DNA of 39,189 nucleotides from Mycoplasma elephantis ATCC 51980 (GTDB lineage Bacteria; Bacillota_I; Bacilli_A; Mycoplasmatales; Metamycoplasmataceae): NCBI RefSeq assembly GCF_000687815.1, contig NZ_JHXU01000008.1, positions 1 to 39,189 of the forward strand, read 5' to 3'. Shown piece by piece: positions 10,122 to 17,824 of this stretch (position 1 is its first letter; each line of letters starts with the position of its first letter). The notes under the pieces were generated by a model. It saw only the letters and a program-made list of their open reading frames with translations, ran no database searches and was not told where the DNA came from. The position numbers and the translations under genes were made by a program.

Positions 10122-10184
10122 CTATTCTTTTCGTAAGTTTTTTATATCACTACCAAGATCAGATAAGATTTGTTTTATATCCAT
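10122..10184 (-). pseudogene. Severed start of the HTH-methylase (20-codon leader ORF)
   Basis: ATG 10184 opens 20 codons ending '..SDIKNLRKE' and then TAG (10122-10124). In XRE domains this segment is helix 1, normally continued by a residue and 'GMSQEEL', which is exactly what follows the TAG in frame. It therefore looks like the original N-terminus cut by a nonsense change, perhaps now acting as a leader peptide. A TATAAT (10191-10196) lies six bases before this ATG. Confidence 0.7.
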
Positions 10185-10190
10185 AAAATA

Positions 10191-10196
10191 ATTATA
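10191..10196 (-). promoter_or_regulatory. -10 box of the restriction-modification operon
   Basis: TATAAT on the minus strand with six bases to ATG 10184, the same spacing as at pip, whiA and the RluA-family gene. This supports ATG 10184 as the ancestral, leaderless start. Confidence 0.65.
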
Positions 10197-10240
10197 AATA
10201 TATTTGTCTATTTATATATACAATATTTATAAAATAAATA

Positions 10241-10259
10241 AAAAGCACATAGTGCTTTT
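10241..10259 (-). terminator. Terminator after rplS
   Basis: 8-bp stem AAAAGCAC (10241-10248) / GTGCTTTT (10252-10259), 3-base loop, with T-rich tails on both strands. It lies two bases past the rplS stop. Confidence 0.85.
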
Positions 10260-10260
10260 T

Positions 10261-10617
10261 TTATTTTCTTCTAATTTCTTTAAGACGAGCTTTTTTACCT
10301 GCTCTATCACGCATAAATCAAAGTCTTTTACGACGAACTTTATTCTTTCTTGTCACTTCTATTTTAGAAATAAGAGTTGAGTGTAACGCAAAAGTTCTTT
10401 CAATACCAACACCTGAATCAGAAATTTTACGAACAGTAAAATGTTCCCTTGTTCCTGATTCTTTTTTACTAATTACTAAACCTTCAAAAATTTGAATTCT
10501 TTCTTTATCGCCTTCTTTAATACGAACATAAACTTTAACGTTTTCACCTGTGCTAAATTCGGGCAAATCATTTCTTAACTGACTAGCTTCAACAACTTCC
10601 AATAATTTATTTCTCAT
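10261..10617 (-). CDS. rplS: Ribosomal protein bL19
   Basis: 118 aa, normal length. Characteristic segments '[26 protein letters not shown]' region (residues about 18-43), '[15 protein letters not shown]' and '[21 protein letters not shown]', with Trp as TGA. Start chosen at '[11 protein letters not shown]' (10617), which has a GAAAGGAT SD; a longer in-frame reading to 10665 would only add sequence inside trmD. The gene overlaps the trmD end by 11 bases. It binds 23S rRNA at the 30S-50S interface. Last gene of rpsP-trmD-rplS. Confidence 0.97.
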
Positions 10618-11281
10618 TTTTAATCCTTTCAATAATATCTGGACGCAACTTTTTAGTTTTTTCAATTTGTTGTTGTTTTCTTCAATTTTCTATTTCTTTA
10701 TGATTTCCATTTAATAATACTTCAGGAACTTTCATTCCTTTATATTCGCGTGGTTTTGTGTATTGTGGATAATCCAAGTATCCTTCATTTTCAAATGAGT
10801 CATTTTTAAATGAATTTTCATTTATAACACCAGGGATTAATCTAATAATACTATCAGCTAAAATAATAGCTGCTATATCTCCATTTGTTAAAATGTAATC
10901 CCCTATTGAAATAGTTTCATCAACTAATTCATTAACACGCTCATCAAAACCCTCATATCGACCAGCTATAAATATTATTTCATCTAATTTGGATAAACGA
11001 TGAGCATCTTTTTGAGTGTATGGTTTACCTTGTGGAGAAATAAGTACTTTATATCCATTAATAGTATTAAGAGCTTTATCAATTGGTTCTACCATCAATA
11101 ACATTCCTGCACCACCACCATAAACAGTATCATCCACAGTTTTTTGTTTATTGTTAGAAAATTGTCTTCAATCAACAATATTAAATTTTATTAACCCTTT
11201 TTCTGAAGCTTTATTAATAATTGATTCATTTATAAATGCCTCATAATATTTGGGAAAAAGTGTTAAAAAATTAATTTTCAT
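10607..11281 (-). CDS. trmD: tRNA (guanine-N1)-methyltransferase
   Basis: 224 aa, slightly shorter than the usual 230-250. SPOUT fold: '[16 protein letters not shown]' start, '[12 protein letters not shown]' and trefoil-knot motifs '[10 protein letters not shown]', '[11 protein letters not shown]', '[14 protein letters not shown]'. The conserved catalytic Asp lies after the knot ('[16 protein letters not shown]' region). It makes m1G37 in tRNAs for Leu, Pro and Arg, preventing +1 frameshifts. Two bases follow the rpsP stop, and it overlaps rplS. rimM, often found between rpsP and trmD, is absent here. Confidence 0.97.
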
Positions 11282-11283
11282 TA

Positions 11284-11685
11284 TTATTTTTTTGTTTTTT
11301 CAGTAGTTTTCTTTGTTACCGATTTTTTTGTTGTTGTTGATTTTGGTTTAGCTTCTTTTGTTGTCTTAGAGGTAGATTTTGTTTTTACTTCTTTGACAGG
11401 TTTTGCTTGTTTGTCTTTTTTAGGTTTGGTATTTTTTGATATATGAAGTTTTTCTCAAAGATTTTTGCTTCTAAGTAAATTTTTAAATGTTTCTGATGGT
11501 TGAGCACCTTTTGCAAGTCATTCAGCTATACGATCTTCTTTAACAAATAAATCTTTTTTATGCGGATCGTAAGTTCCTAGATTCTCAATAAATTGACCAT
11601 CACGAGCTTGACGAGCATCTACTGCTACAAGTCTATAAAACGCACTAAAACGTTTACCACCACGAGTTAATCTTAATTTAACCAT
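11284..11685 (-). CDS. rpsP: Ribosomal protein bS16 with Lys/Thr-rich C-terminal tail
   Basis: 133 aa. The first ~85 residues are ordinary bS16 ('[10 protein letters not shown]', 'YRLVAVDAR', 'ENLGTYDP', '[16 protein letters not shown]'). The last ~45 residues are a low-complexity Lys/Thr/Ser/Ala tail with repeated 'TKK'/'TTK' units, not present in the basic family. ATG 11685 has AAGGAGA upstream. Two TAA stops in tandem end the gene, and trmD starts two bases on. First gene of the rpsP-trmD-rplS operon. bS16 assembles early into the 30S body; the tail role is unknown, perhaps nonspecific RNA contact. Confidence 0.96.
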
Positions 11686-11726
11686 ATGTCTCCTTTTTTA
11701 TTCTTATAAATAATAACATAAAATAA

Positions 11727-11754
11727 ATGTGTAAAGCAAAAAAACTTTACACAT
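11727..11754. terminator. 10-bp inverted repeat between ackA and rpsP
   Basis: ATGTGTAAAG (11727-11736), 8-base spacer, CTTTACACAT (11745-11754). Downstream of the ackA terminator on the minus strand and just upstream of the rpsP promoter region. It could be a second terminator or an operator for rpsP. The T-run lies in the loop rather than after the stem on the minus strand. Confidence 0.5.
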
Positions 11755-11768
11755 AATTAAGTTTAAAT

Positions 11769-11790
11769 AAAAAACGCATGAGCGTTTTTT
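11769..11790 (-). terminator. Terminator of pta-ackA
   Basis: 9-bp stem AAAAAACGC (11769-11777) / GCGTTTTTT (11782-11790), ATGA loop; it overlaps the ackA stop codon. Core nearly identical to the terminator at 29054-29077. Confidence 0.88.
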
Positions 11791-12979
11791 AGCTATATAA
11801 CTTAATTGCATCTTGAGCAATTAAAAGTTCTTCATTAGTTGGTATTACATAGACTTTTACTTCTGAATCAGGGGTTGAAATTAATGTATATTCACCTTCA
11901 ACTTTATTAGTATTAATCTCATAATCTATTTTTATATTTTTAAAATGTAATTTGTCTATTATATTTTGACGGACACTAGCAACATTTTCGCCTATTCCAG
12001 CTGTAAACACAATCGCATCTGGGTTGCCGCCTATTTTATTTGCATATAATGCTGTATAATCCGCTATTTTTTGGGCATATAAATCTAATGCAAAAATTGC
12101 ATCCTTATTACCTTTTTTAGCTGCCGCTTGAATATCACGCATATCGCTAGAAATTCCGCTAACACCTAATAAACCAGATTTTTTGTTTAATGTATTTGTA
12201 AATTCCTCAATACTTATATTAGCTTGTTTCATAACGAATTCATGAATTGAAGGATCAATATCACCACTTCTTGTTCCCATCATAATTCCGGCAAGTGGGG
12301 TTAATCCCATAGAAGTATCAAATGATTTTGAATCTTTAACTGCACAAAGACTTGCGCCGTTACCAATATGCAAGTTAACAAATGTTACTTTATCTTTATT
12401 TAAAATTTTTTGAAGGGCAAGAGTTATATAACGGTGACTTATTCCATGAGCTCCATATTTCTTTATTCCATATTTTTCATTCATTTCTTTTGGTAATGCA
12501 TAAGTATTGTTTACTTTACTAATTGTTGTATGAAAAGCTGTATCAAAATTAACTGACATTTTTGCTTTTGGCATAACTTCTTTGAATGCCCGCATTGCTT
12601 GTACTGCACCAGGATTATGTAATGGTGCATAAATTGATGCTTTTTCAACAAGATTAATTTCTTTTTCACCTAATCTTGATGCTCTATCAAAATATGGTCC
12701 CCCTTGGACAACTCTAAATCCAATAAATTCAATTTCATTTGCATCTTTTATAATTTTATGTTCTGAAAGCATTTCTAATATGTGTTCAACTGCTATTTTA
12801 TGATTTGACATTACAACATCTTTTTCAAATCTTTCGCCATTGTATTTAATCAAAATCTTTCCTATTGGTAAAGTGATTCTCTCAGCTATGCCACTAGAAA
12901 TTAATTTATAGTCTTTTTTTTCAAATAACGCTAATTTAATTGAACTGCTACCCGCATTTATAACTAGTATTTTCGACAT
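11789..12979 (-). CDS. ackA: Acetate kinase
   Basis: 396 aa, full length. N-terminal 'ILVINAGSSSIKLALF' phosphate-binding strand of the ASKHA fold, 'FDTAFH', 'YGAHGISHRYI', 'HIGNGASLCAV', 'MGTRSGDIDPS' and 'FTAGIGEN' are all present. It transfers phosphate from acetyl phosphate to ADP, giving ATP and acetate: the main substrate-level ATP step from pyruvate in mycoplasmas. Translation is coupled to pta by TAATG. Trp is rare in this protein and the ORF is unbroken even under the standard code. Confidence 0.98.
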   Translation of the reverse strand: MSKILVINAGSSSIKLALFEKKDYKLISSGIAERITLPIGKILIKYNGERFEKDVVMSNHKIAVEHILEMLSEHKIIKDANEIEFIGFRVVQGGPYFDRASRLGEKEINLVEKASIYAPLHNPGAVQAMRAFKEVMPKAKMSVNFDTAFHTTISKVNNTYALPKEMNEKYGIKKYGAHGISHRYITLALQKILNKDKVTFVNLHIGNGASLCAVKDSKSFDTSMGLTPLAGIMMGTRSGDIDPSIHEFVMKQANISIEEFTNTLNKKSGLLGVSGISSDMRDIQAAAKKGNKDAIFALDLYAQKIADYTALYANKIGGNPDAIVFTAGIGENVASVRQNIIDKLHFKNIKIDYEINTNKVEGEYTLISTPDSEVKVYVIPTNEELLIAQDAIKLYS

Positions 12980-13929
12980 TATTTATCCTTTGTTTGTAAT
13001 GCACTGATTAAAACAGTATTTACAACATCATCAACACTTGAGCCTCTTGATAGATCATTAACAACTTTTTTTGTTCCAGTAACAATTGGTCCAATTGCTC
13101 CAAATCCACCTAGTCGTTGAGCAATTTTATAACCAATATTACCAGCGTCTAAAGTTGGGAAAATAAAAATATTTGCTTTTCCTTCAAATGTTGGTAATTT
13201 ATATTTAGCATTTCTTACGGTCATATCAAATGCAGCATCAAATTGAACTTCTCCAATTGCTAAATTATCTTTATTTAAATTATTGTATTTTTCAGTTGCT
13301 GAATGGACCAATATTGATTCATCGCTTTTTGCAGAAAAATTGGTAGAAAATGATAAAAATGCAATTTTCGGTTCTATATTCAAACTTCTTGCGAAAGAAG
13401 CAGTGTTTTGAGCAATTTCAACAAGTTGATCTTCATTTGGTTTAATATTTATTGAAATGTCCCCAAATATATAATTTTCATCTTTTTTATGCATAATCAT
13501 AAGCGAAGAAATAGTCTTTGTTCCTGGTTTTGGTCCAATAGCCTTAAAAGCAGCACGAAGAATGTCTGCAGTTGAGTAATTTAATCCGCCAACCACAGCA
13601 TCTACTTCATTATTATGCAACATGAGCATTGCATAATAAGGTAATTGTTTAAGATTTTCAATTGCTTGTTCTTTTGTTTCTTTACCTTTTCTTATTTCAA
13701 CATAATCATTTACGTATTTATCTTTTTTTTCTAAATCATCATTTATATTTAGAAATGATAAATCGTTGTTTTCTATATCTTTATCAGTTAATAAAATAGT
13801 TTTTATATTCTTGTATTTTTTTAATATTTTGGCAGCTTCTTGTGTTCTTTTGTCTTCGCCATCAATTAATACTATTTTTTTTGTCTCTAATTTTTTAACT
13901 TGTTCATCTAAATACTTAACAAAATTCAT
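12979..13929 (-). CDS. pta: Phosphate acetyltransferase
   Basis: 316 aa, the short single-domain Pta of Firmicutes and mollicutes. Family segments: 'GGLNYSTADILRAAFKAIG' region (about residues 116-134), 'ISINIKPNEDQLVEIA', 'EVQFDAAFD', 'FIFPTLDAGNIGYKIAQR' near the end. It makes acetyl phosphate from acetyl-CoA for AckA. ATG with AAGGAGA SD; TATAAT at 13957-13962 upstream on the minus strand. First gene of a two-gene operon. Confidence 0.98.
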   Translation of the reverse strand: MNFVKYLDEQVKKLETKKIVLIDGEDKRTQEAAKILKKYKNIKTILLTDKDIENNDLSFLNINDDLEKKDKYVNDYVEIRKGKETKEQAIENLKQLPYYAMLMLHNNEVDAVVGGLNYSTADILRAAFKAIGPKPGTKTISSLMIMHKKDENYIFGDISINIKPNEDQLVEIAQNTASFARSLNIEPKIAFLSFSTNFSAKSDESILVHSATEKYNNLNKDNLAIGEVQFDAAFDMTVRNAKYKLPTFEGKANIFIFPTLDAGNIGYKIAQRLGGFGAIGPIVTGTKKVVNDLSRGSSVDDVVNTVLISALQTKDK

Positions 13930-13956
13930 TTAATCTCCTTTTTAAATAACTTATAA

Positions 13957-13962
13957 ATTATA
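13957..13962 (-). promoter_or_regulatory. pta-ackA -10 box
   Basis: TATAAT on the minus strand, 27 bases before the pta ATG. Confidence 0.6.
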
Positions 13963-13980
13963 CAAAATTACAAATAATAA

Positions 13981-14002
13981 AAAATGGCCTTTTAGCCATT
14001 TT
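13981..14002 (-). terminator. Terminator of the Bax-inhibitor-like gene
   Basis: 8-bp stem AAAATGGC / GCCATTTT with a 6-base loop; it overlaps the stop codon (14001-14003) and is followed on the minus strand by a T-rich tail. Confidence 0.75.
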
Positions 14003-14756
14003 AATCTTTGTACAATTTCATCAACATAAATGCAAATCTTATTAATTCAAGAATTGAAATTAATAGCGATGTTCCAATAATCAATGTTGTTTTTAAATAT
14101 TCCTTGTATGGCATTGCATTAACCGCAAATACATTTTCATCCATTTTTTTTATTTTTCAAATTTGAAAACCAATCATTAATGAGTAGGCGATAAAACCTA
14201 ATGATGTATAAAGAGTAAATAATAAATGACTAGTTACAAAGAATGAGACTATACCAAATATTATTATAGAAATAAATAATCCTAGAATTAATGGTCATAT
14301 TTTGCCAAAATTAATAATGTTAAAATGTCCTAAAATAGCCATTAATAACGTAACTCCAGCAGGTATTGCTAATAATAACGTAAATTCTGCTGTAGTAAAA
14401 TCTTGTAGAGCAAATAATAATAAATAACTTATTGATATACCTTCTAAAACCGTGAAAGTTATATAGTAAATTAAAACTAATCATCAAGGCATGATATAAA
14501 TAGTAAAATTTCCTATTAAAATGAATACCACAGCAATCAAAGCAACTATTGCTACAGTTTGGATGTTATTTTGTACTAATTTGCCGAACATTTGAGTTTT
14601 TGCTTCTAAATAAGTAAAAAGAACCGTAAATAATAAACCTAGCCCAACTCAAATTAATGAGCCATTTAAAATGCTTCTTTCTTTTAATTTCGAATTACTT
14701 GTTGTTAAAAACTCATCATATTCATTAGTATTTTGAGTTTTGATATTTTTAAACAT
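14001..14756 (-). CDS. Bax inhibitor-1/YccA-like membrane protein
   Basis: 251 aa, at least seven hydrophobic segments after a polar ~30-residue N-terminus. The 'VLEGISISYLLLF' segment after helix 3, the AFFAGM-like 'LLLAIPAGVTLLMAILG', 'YSLMIGFQIWKIKKM' and the final 'ISILELIRFAF' follow the order of the BI-1/YccA (TMBIM) family. These proteins are leak-type calcium/proton channels or FtsH modulators in bacteria; the role here is not known. The whole gene is invisible under the standard code because of several TGA=Trp codons. ATG 14756 has AAAGGAGG; TATAAT at 14781-14786. Monocistronic, with its own terminator. Confidence 0.8.
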
Positions 14757-14780
14757 GTTCCTCCTTTAAAAACTATGATT

Positions 14781-14786
14781 ATTATA
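14781..14786 (-). promoter_or_regulatory. -10 box of the Bax-inhibitor-like gene
   Basis: TATAAT on the minus strand, overlapping the whiA stop codon (14782-14784). Confidence 0.55.
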
Positions 14787-15618
14787 CATTTTTAAATTTT
14801 AAATAAAAATATTTAAGTTTTTTATTTCAATGGTTTAATCCGCTTTTTGTTATTTTTATATTATTTTTTTGTAGCTCTGAAACAAGAATATTTAATGATG
14901 CCCCAGGATGTTTAAGCCTTAATTTAAAATAACTTATTTGTTCATCAGAAAAATTTTTTAATAACTTATTATCTTTGATAAATTTATACATTTGAACAAA
15001 CATTTCGTTAGCCTTTAGAGTTTTATTTATGTTAACAATATCAATATTTCCTTGACGATTTAAATTATTTTGAAAATCTCTTTCTATTTTTTTATTTTCT
15101 AGTTCCAAATATGAAATAGGTGTTTCTATAGCTCTTAAAAAATCGCAAATCGAATCTATTTTTTTTATGTATAAAATATAGTTATTTTTTTGCTTAAGTA
15201 ATTTAAAGTCAAAATTTTCATAAGCATTAATTATTTCCATAATCTTATTGCCCATATCCTCATTTACAACACCAATTTGTAAATGATAATAGGTTGAATT
15301 AATTTTATTTATTGATCCACTACCCAAAAACATGCCCGCAAAAAAACTTGTTTTATCAACAAAATTTAGTTTTATATCATACTCAGAAAGAGGGATAATT
15401 ATTTGTTTTTTTGTTAGGATATGTTGAAATTTAATGTTTAAAATCTTTAAATTTTCAATAAAAAAATTTGTTATTTTTTTATTATTAAAAACAACATAAT
15501 GAAAATTTACATCATGTCTAGATGATGAAACCATAATACCATTAATAAGAGATTCAATTTTAGGTAAAGTGAAATCTTTATTCATGATCTCTTCTTTAAT
15601 TCTGTGAGCAAATGTCAT
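14782..15618 (-). CDS. whiA: WhiA-type DNA-binding protein
   Basis: 278 aa from 'MTFAHRIKEEIM'; WhiA family members start in the same way ('MSFSxxVKEEL'). N-terminal LAGLIDADG-like domain ('GIMVSSSRHDV', 'FFAGMFLGSGSI', 'GNKIMEIINAY') and a C-terminal helix-turn-helix ('LSDEQ'-like 'FSDEQISYFKLRLKHPGASLNILVSEL'). It acts in cell division and chromosome organisation in Firmicutes. Start chosen at 15618 rather than the longer 15642 because TATAAT (15625-15630) stands six bases before ATG 15618, so the mRNA is predicted leaderless and 15642 would be upstream of the transcript. The last ~13 residues follow a TGA=Trp. Confidence 0.9.
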
Positions 15619-15624
15619 AATTGA

Positions 15625-15630
15625 ATTATA
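15625..15630 (-). promoter_or_regulatory. whiA -10 box, leaderless start
   Basis: TATAAT, then TCAATT, then ATG 15618 on the minus strand. No SD. Located just after the 5S rRNA T-run. Confidence 0.7.
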
Positions 15631-15656
15631 TTTTATTAGCAAAAAAGGAATAAAAA

Positions 15657-15759
15657 AAAGCAGCTTCCTATTTTCCCGTTTCCGGTATCTTCGGCGTAAA
15701 AGAGCTTAACTACTGAGTTCGGAATGGTATCAGGTGGACCTCTTTGCTATAGCCACTAG
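15657..15759 (-). rRNA. rrf: 5S ribosomal RNA
   Basis: Minus-strand sequence with the conserved 5S core 'CCGAACTCAGTAGTTAAGC' and 'TACGCCGAAGATA'. The ends pair as helix I (AGTGGCT at 15751-15757 with AGCTGCT at 15659-15665). TATACT -10 at 15764-15769 gives a start at about 15758. A T8 run after the 3' end (15650-15658) is the terminator. The ends are good to a few bases. Unlinked from 16S-23S: the flanks are whiA and ecfT, as in a number of mycoplasmas. Confidence 0.95.
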
Positions 15760-15763
15760 TAAT

Positions 15764-15769
15764 AGTATA
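15764..15769 (-). promoter_or_regulatory. 5S rRNA -10 box with upstream A-tract array
   Basis: TATACT on the minus strand, followed six to ten bases later by the mature 5' end. Upstream on the same strand are three exact AAAAAAAT units (15784-15807), in the position of a -35/UP element. Confidence 0.65.
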
Positions 15770-15783
15770 CACTATTTAAAATT

Positions 15784-15807
15784 ATTTTTTTATTTTTTTA
15801 TTTTTTT
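15784..15807. repeat. Three tandem 8-bp A/T-tract units
   Basis: Plus strand ATTTTTTT repeated exactly three times, then ATTTTT. It lies upstream of the 5S promoter and overlaps the stop codon of the small ORF 15806-15907. Confidence 0.85.
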
Positions 15808-15907
15808 ATTTTTCTTCTAAACGTTGTCTATGTAATGCTTCTTTTCTTAATTTATTTTTTCTTTTTAAAGCAATGACCTTGTTTTTTAATCTAACTTCTT
15901 TTCTCAT
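15806..15907 (-). CDS. Small basic protein, 33 aa, unknown
   Basis: ATG 15907 to TAA 15806, 33 residues, over one third Lys/Arg ('MRKEVRLKNKVIALKRKN..' then '..KLRKEALHRQRLEEK'), likely helical. TATAAT at 15917-15922 is nine bases before the ATG, in the pattern seen at apt and yfcE, which favours a real leaderless gene. No family recognised; it does not match bL34 or bS21 signatures although its charge suggests RNA binding. It could also be chance: the region is AT-rich and the peptide short. Confidence 0.45.
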   Translation of the reverse strand: MRKEVRLKNKVIALKRKNKLRKEALHRQRLEEK

Positions 15908-15945
15908 AATTTTTTTATTATATATTATTTATAATATTTTCCTTT

Positions 15946-16869
15946 CTAAAATCCCGCAAAACCTCATAATCATCAATTAGGATATGGGATAACATTTATT
16001 TTTGTATAAGAACAAATTACTAACACACTAAAAGCTACAAGTAAAAATAAAACAATATAATCTTGTCAAAGAAAACTCATTTTTCTATATCTTCCTCTTT
16101 TTTCATAAGGATTGTATCCACGTGTCTCCATAGCATTTGCCAAATCCTCAGCTTTTGTAAAACTAGTAACAAATAAAGGTATTATAAGTGTTATCAATGA
16201 TTTTGCTTTTTCGGTAAACTTACCATGTTTAAAATCAACTCCTCTTGATGCTTGCGCTTTCATTATTCTTAAAGTTTCATCGAGCAATGTTGGTATAAAA
16301 CGAAGAGCAATAGATATTATCATTGAAATTATTTGCGTTGGTATAAATAAAATTCTAAGTGGTAGCATTATTTTTTCAAGAGCTACAGTTATCATTATTG
16401 GTTTTGTTGTATTAGTTAATATTGTTGTAGCTAAAATCATAATATAAATTCTTATAACAATAGAAGCTGTTTTTAAAATTGCAAATAAAGAAATAGTAAA
16501 TGTTCCTTTGTATCAAATATGATTTTTTATATTTTCTACCGAATATAGACCAGCACTATTTTCGCTATAATATTTAAAAATTGCTTCATTATCATTTTTA
16601 TCTTTGTAATTCATTAGGTAAAAATTTATAATTAGAATAATTATTCCAATTAAAATTGGCGTAATTCACATTTTTAATAATGGTATTACTTTTTTTGTTG
16701 AATTTATATTCATAATAATTAATGGAATTAATAGAATTGCATATATGAAAAAATTTTGTGTTAAAAAAGCTAAAACAATATAAACAATATTTAAAATTAT
16801 TTTTAGAATTGGGTTCATGTTATGAACAAGTGAATTTCCGGGAACATAACGACCAAAACTATTTTTCAT
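15946..16869 (-). CDS. ecfT: ECF transporter transmembrane subunit EcfT
   Basis: 307 aa. N-terminal 'GRYVPGNSLVHNMNPILKIIL' region is typical of EcfT/CbiQ. Five or more membrane helices, then two coupling-helix motifs of the Ala-Arg-Gly type ('QASRGVD' and 'METRGYNP') that touch the ATPases. It forms the energizing module with EcfA1 and EcfA2 and works with separate substrate-binding S components (vitamins, for example) encoded elsewhere. Overlaps ecfA2 by 11 bases. Ends at TAG 15946-15948 after a Trp-rich tail coded by TGA. Somewhat longer than many EcfT (about 265) because of an extra loop around residues 75-125. Confidence 0.92.
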
Positions 16870-17824
16870 CTTTTTCCTTTCCTTCCATATATTTGTTTAA
16901 AAAATCAATAAGTTGCTTTTCATTAATTATTCTTGGAACTTTTATTCCATGTTCTTCTAATTTGCTTACAAATTCAAGTATACGAGGTGGTTGCATGTTG
17001 TTTTCATATAAAAAATTAGTATTTTTTAATAATTCATATGTATCTCCATCATAGACTATTTTCCCTTTATTAAACATTACTGTACGTTTTGTGTGTTCTA
17101 AAATATTATCTAAATCATGAGTTATTATAATTATTGTTTTGCCTAATTCATTTAGTTTATCAAAAATATTTAAAACATCAATTACTCCGGCAGGATCTAA
17201 ACCAGCTGTTGGCTCATCAAAAATCATAACATCTGGCTCAATAGCCAAAATACCGGCAAGTGCTACACGTCTTTTTTGACCGCCACTTAGTCCAAAAGGA
17301 CTTCTTTCCCAAAATACTTTTGGCATACCCACTATTTCTAAATACTTTCTTGCCTTTTTTAATGATTCCTCTTTATTTGCTCCGTATGCTTTTGCGCCAA
17401 ACGCAACATCTTTTATGACTGTTTCTTCGAAAAGCTGATATTCAGCAAATTGAAAAACAACACCCACTCTTTTACGAATGTCTTTTACCTTTTTATTTTT
17501 TTTTCTTTTTTTAGCGTCAAAAATAAGATGTTCTATATATGAATATTCCTCATGACGATTTTTTCAATCTTTTACACAGTATTTTAAGGCTTGTTTTTTA
17601 GATAATTTGCCTTTTGTATTAAAAATTCAATCAATTTGTCCTTTATCTGGTAGAGAAAGAGCATTTAAATGTTCTATAAATGTAGTTTTTCCACTCCCGG
17701 TAGGGCCGATAATTCCTATATATTCACCTTGTTCAACATTAAATGAAGCATTATCAACAGCAACATGCTCAAGCAATGACTTTTTATTAAAAATTTTTGT
17801 TAATTCTTTTACTTTTATTTGCAT
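16859..17824 (-). CDS. ecfA2: ECF transporter ATPase EcfA2
   Basis: 321 aa ABC ATPase. Walker A 'GPTGSGKTT' (about 40-48), Q-loop 'VVFQFAEYQLF' (about 122-132, typical of EcfA2), signature 'LSGGQKRRVALAG', Walker B 'VMIFDEPTAGLDP', switch His in 'IIITHDL'. An insertion of about 45-50 residues (67-115), Lys-rich, separates Walker A from the Q-loop; this makes the protein longer than the ~285 aa norm. It pairs with EcfA1 to drive EcfT. Starts 10 bases inside the end of ecfA1 and overlaps ecfT. Confidence 0.94.

Noticed and set aside
10618-10665. Longer rplS start at 10665
   Set aside because: bL19 begins at 'MRNKLLEV' (10617) with an SD; the extension only reads the end of trmD in another frame.
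15619-15642. Longer whiA start at 15642
   Set aside because: The TATAAT at 15625-15630 lies within it and WhiA proteins begin at the 'MTF' position.
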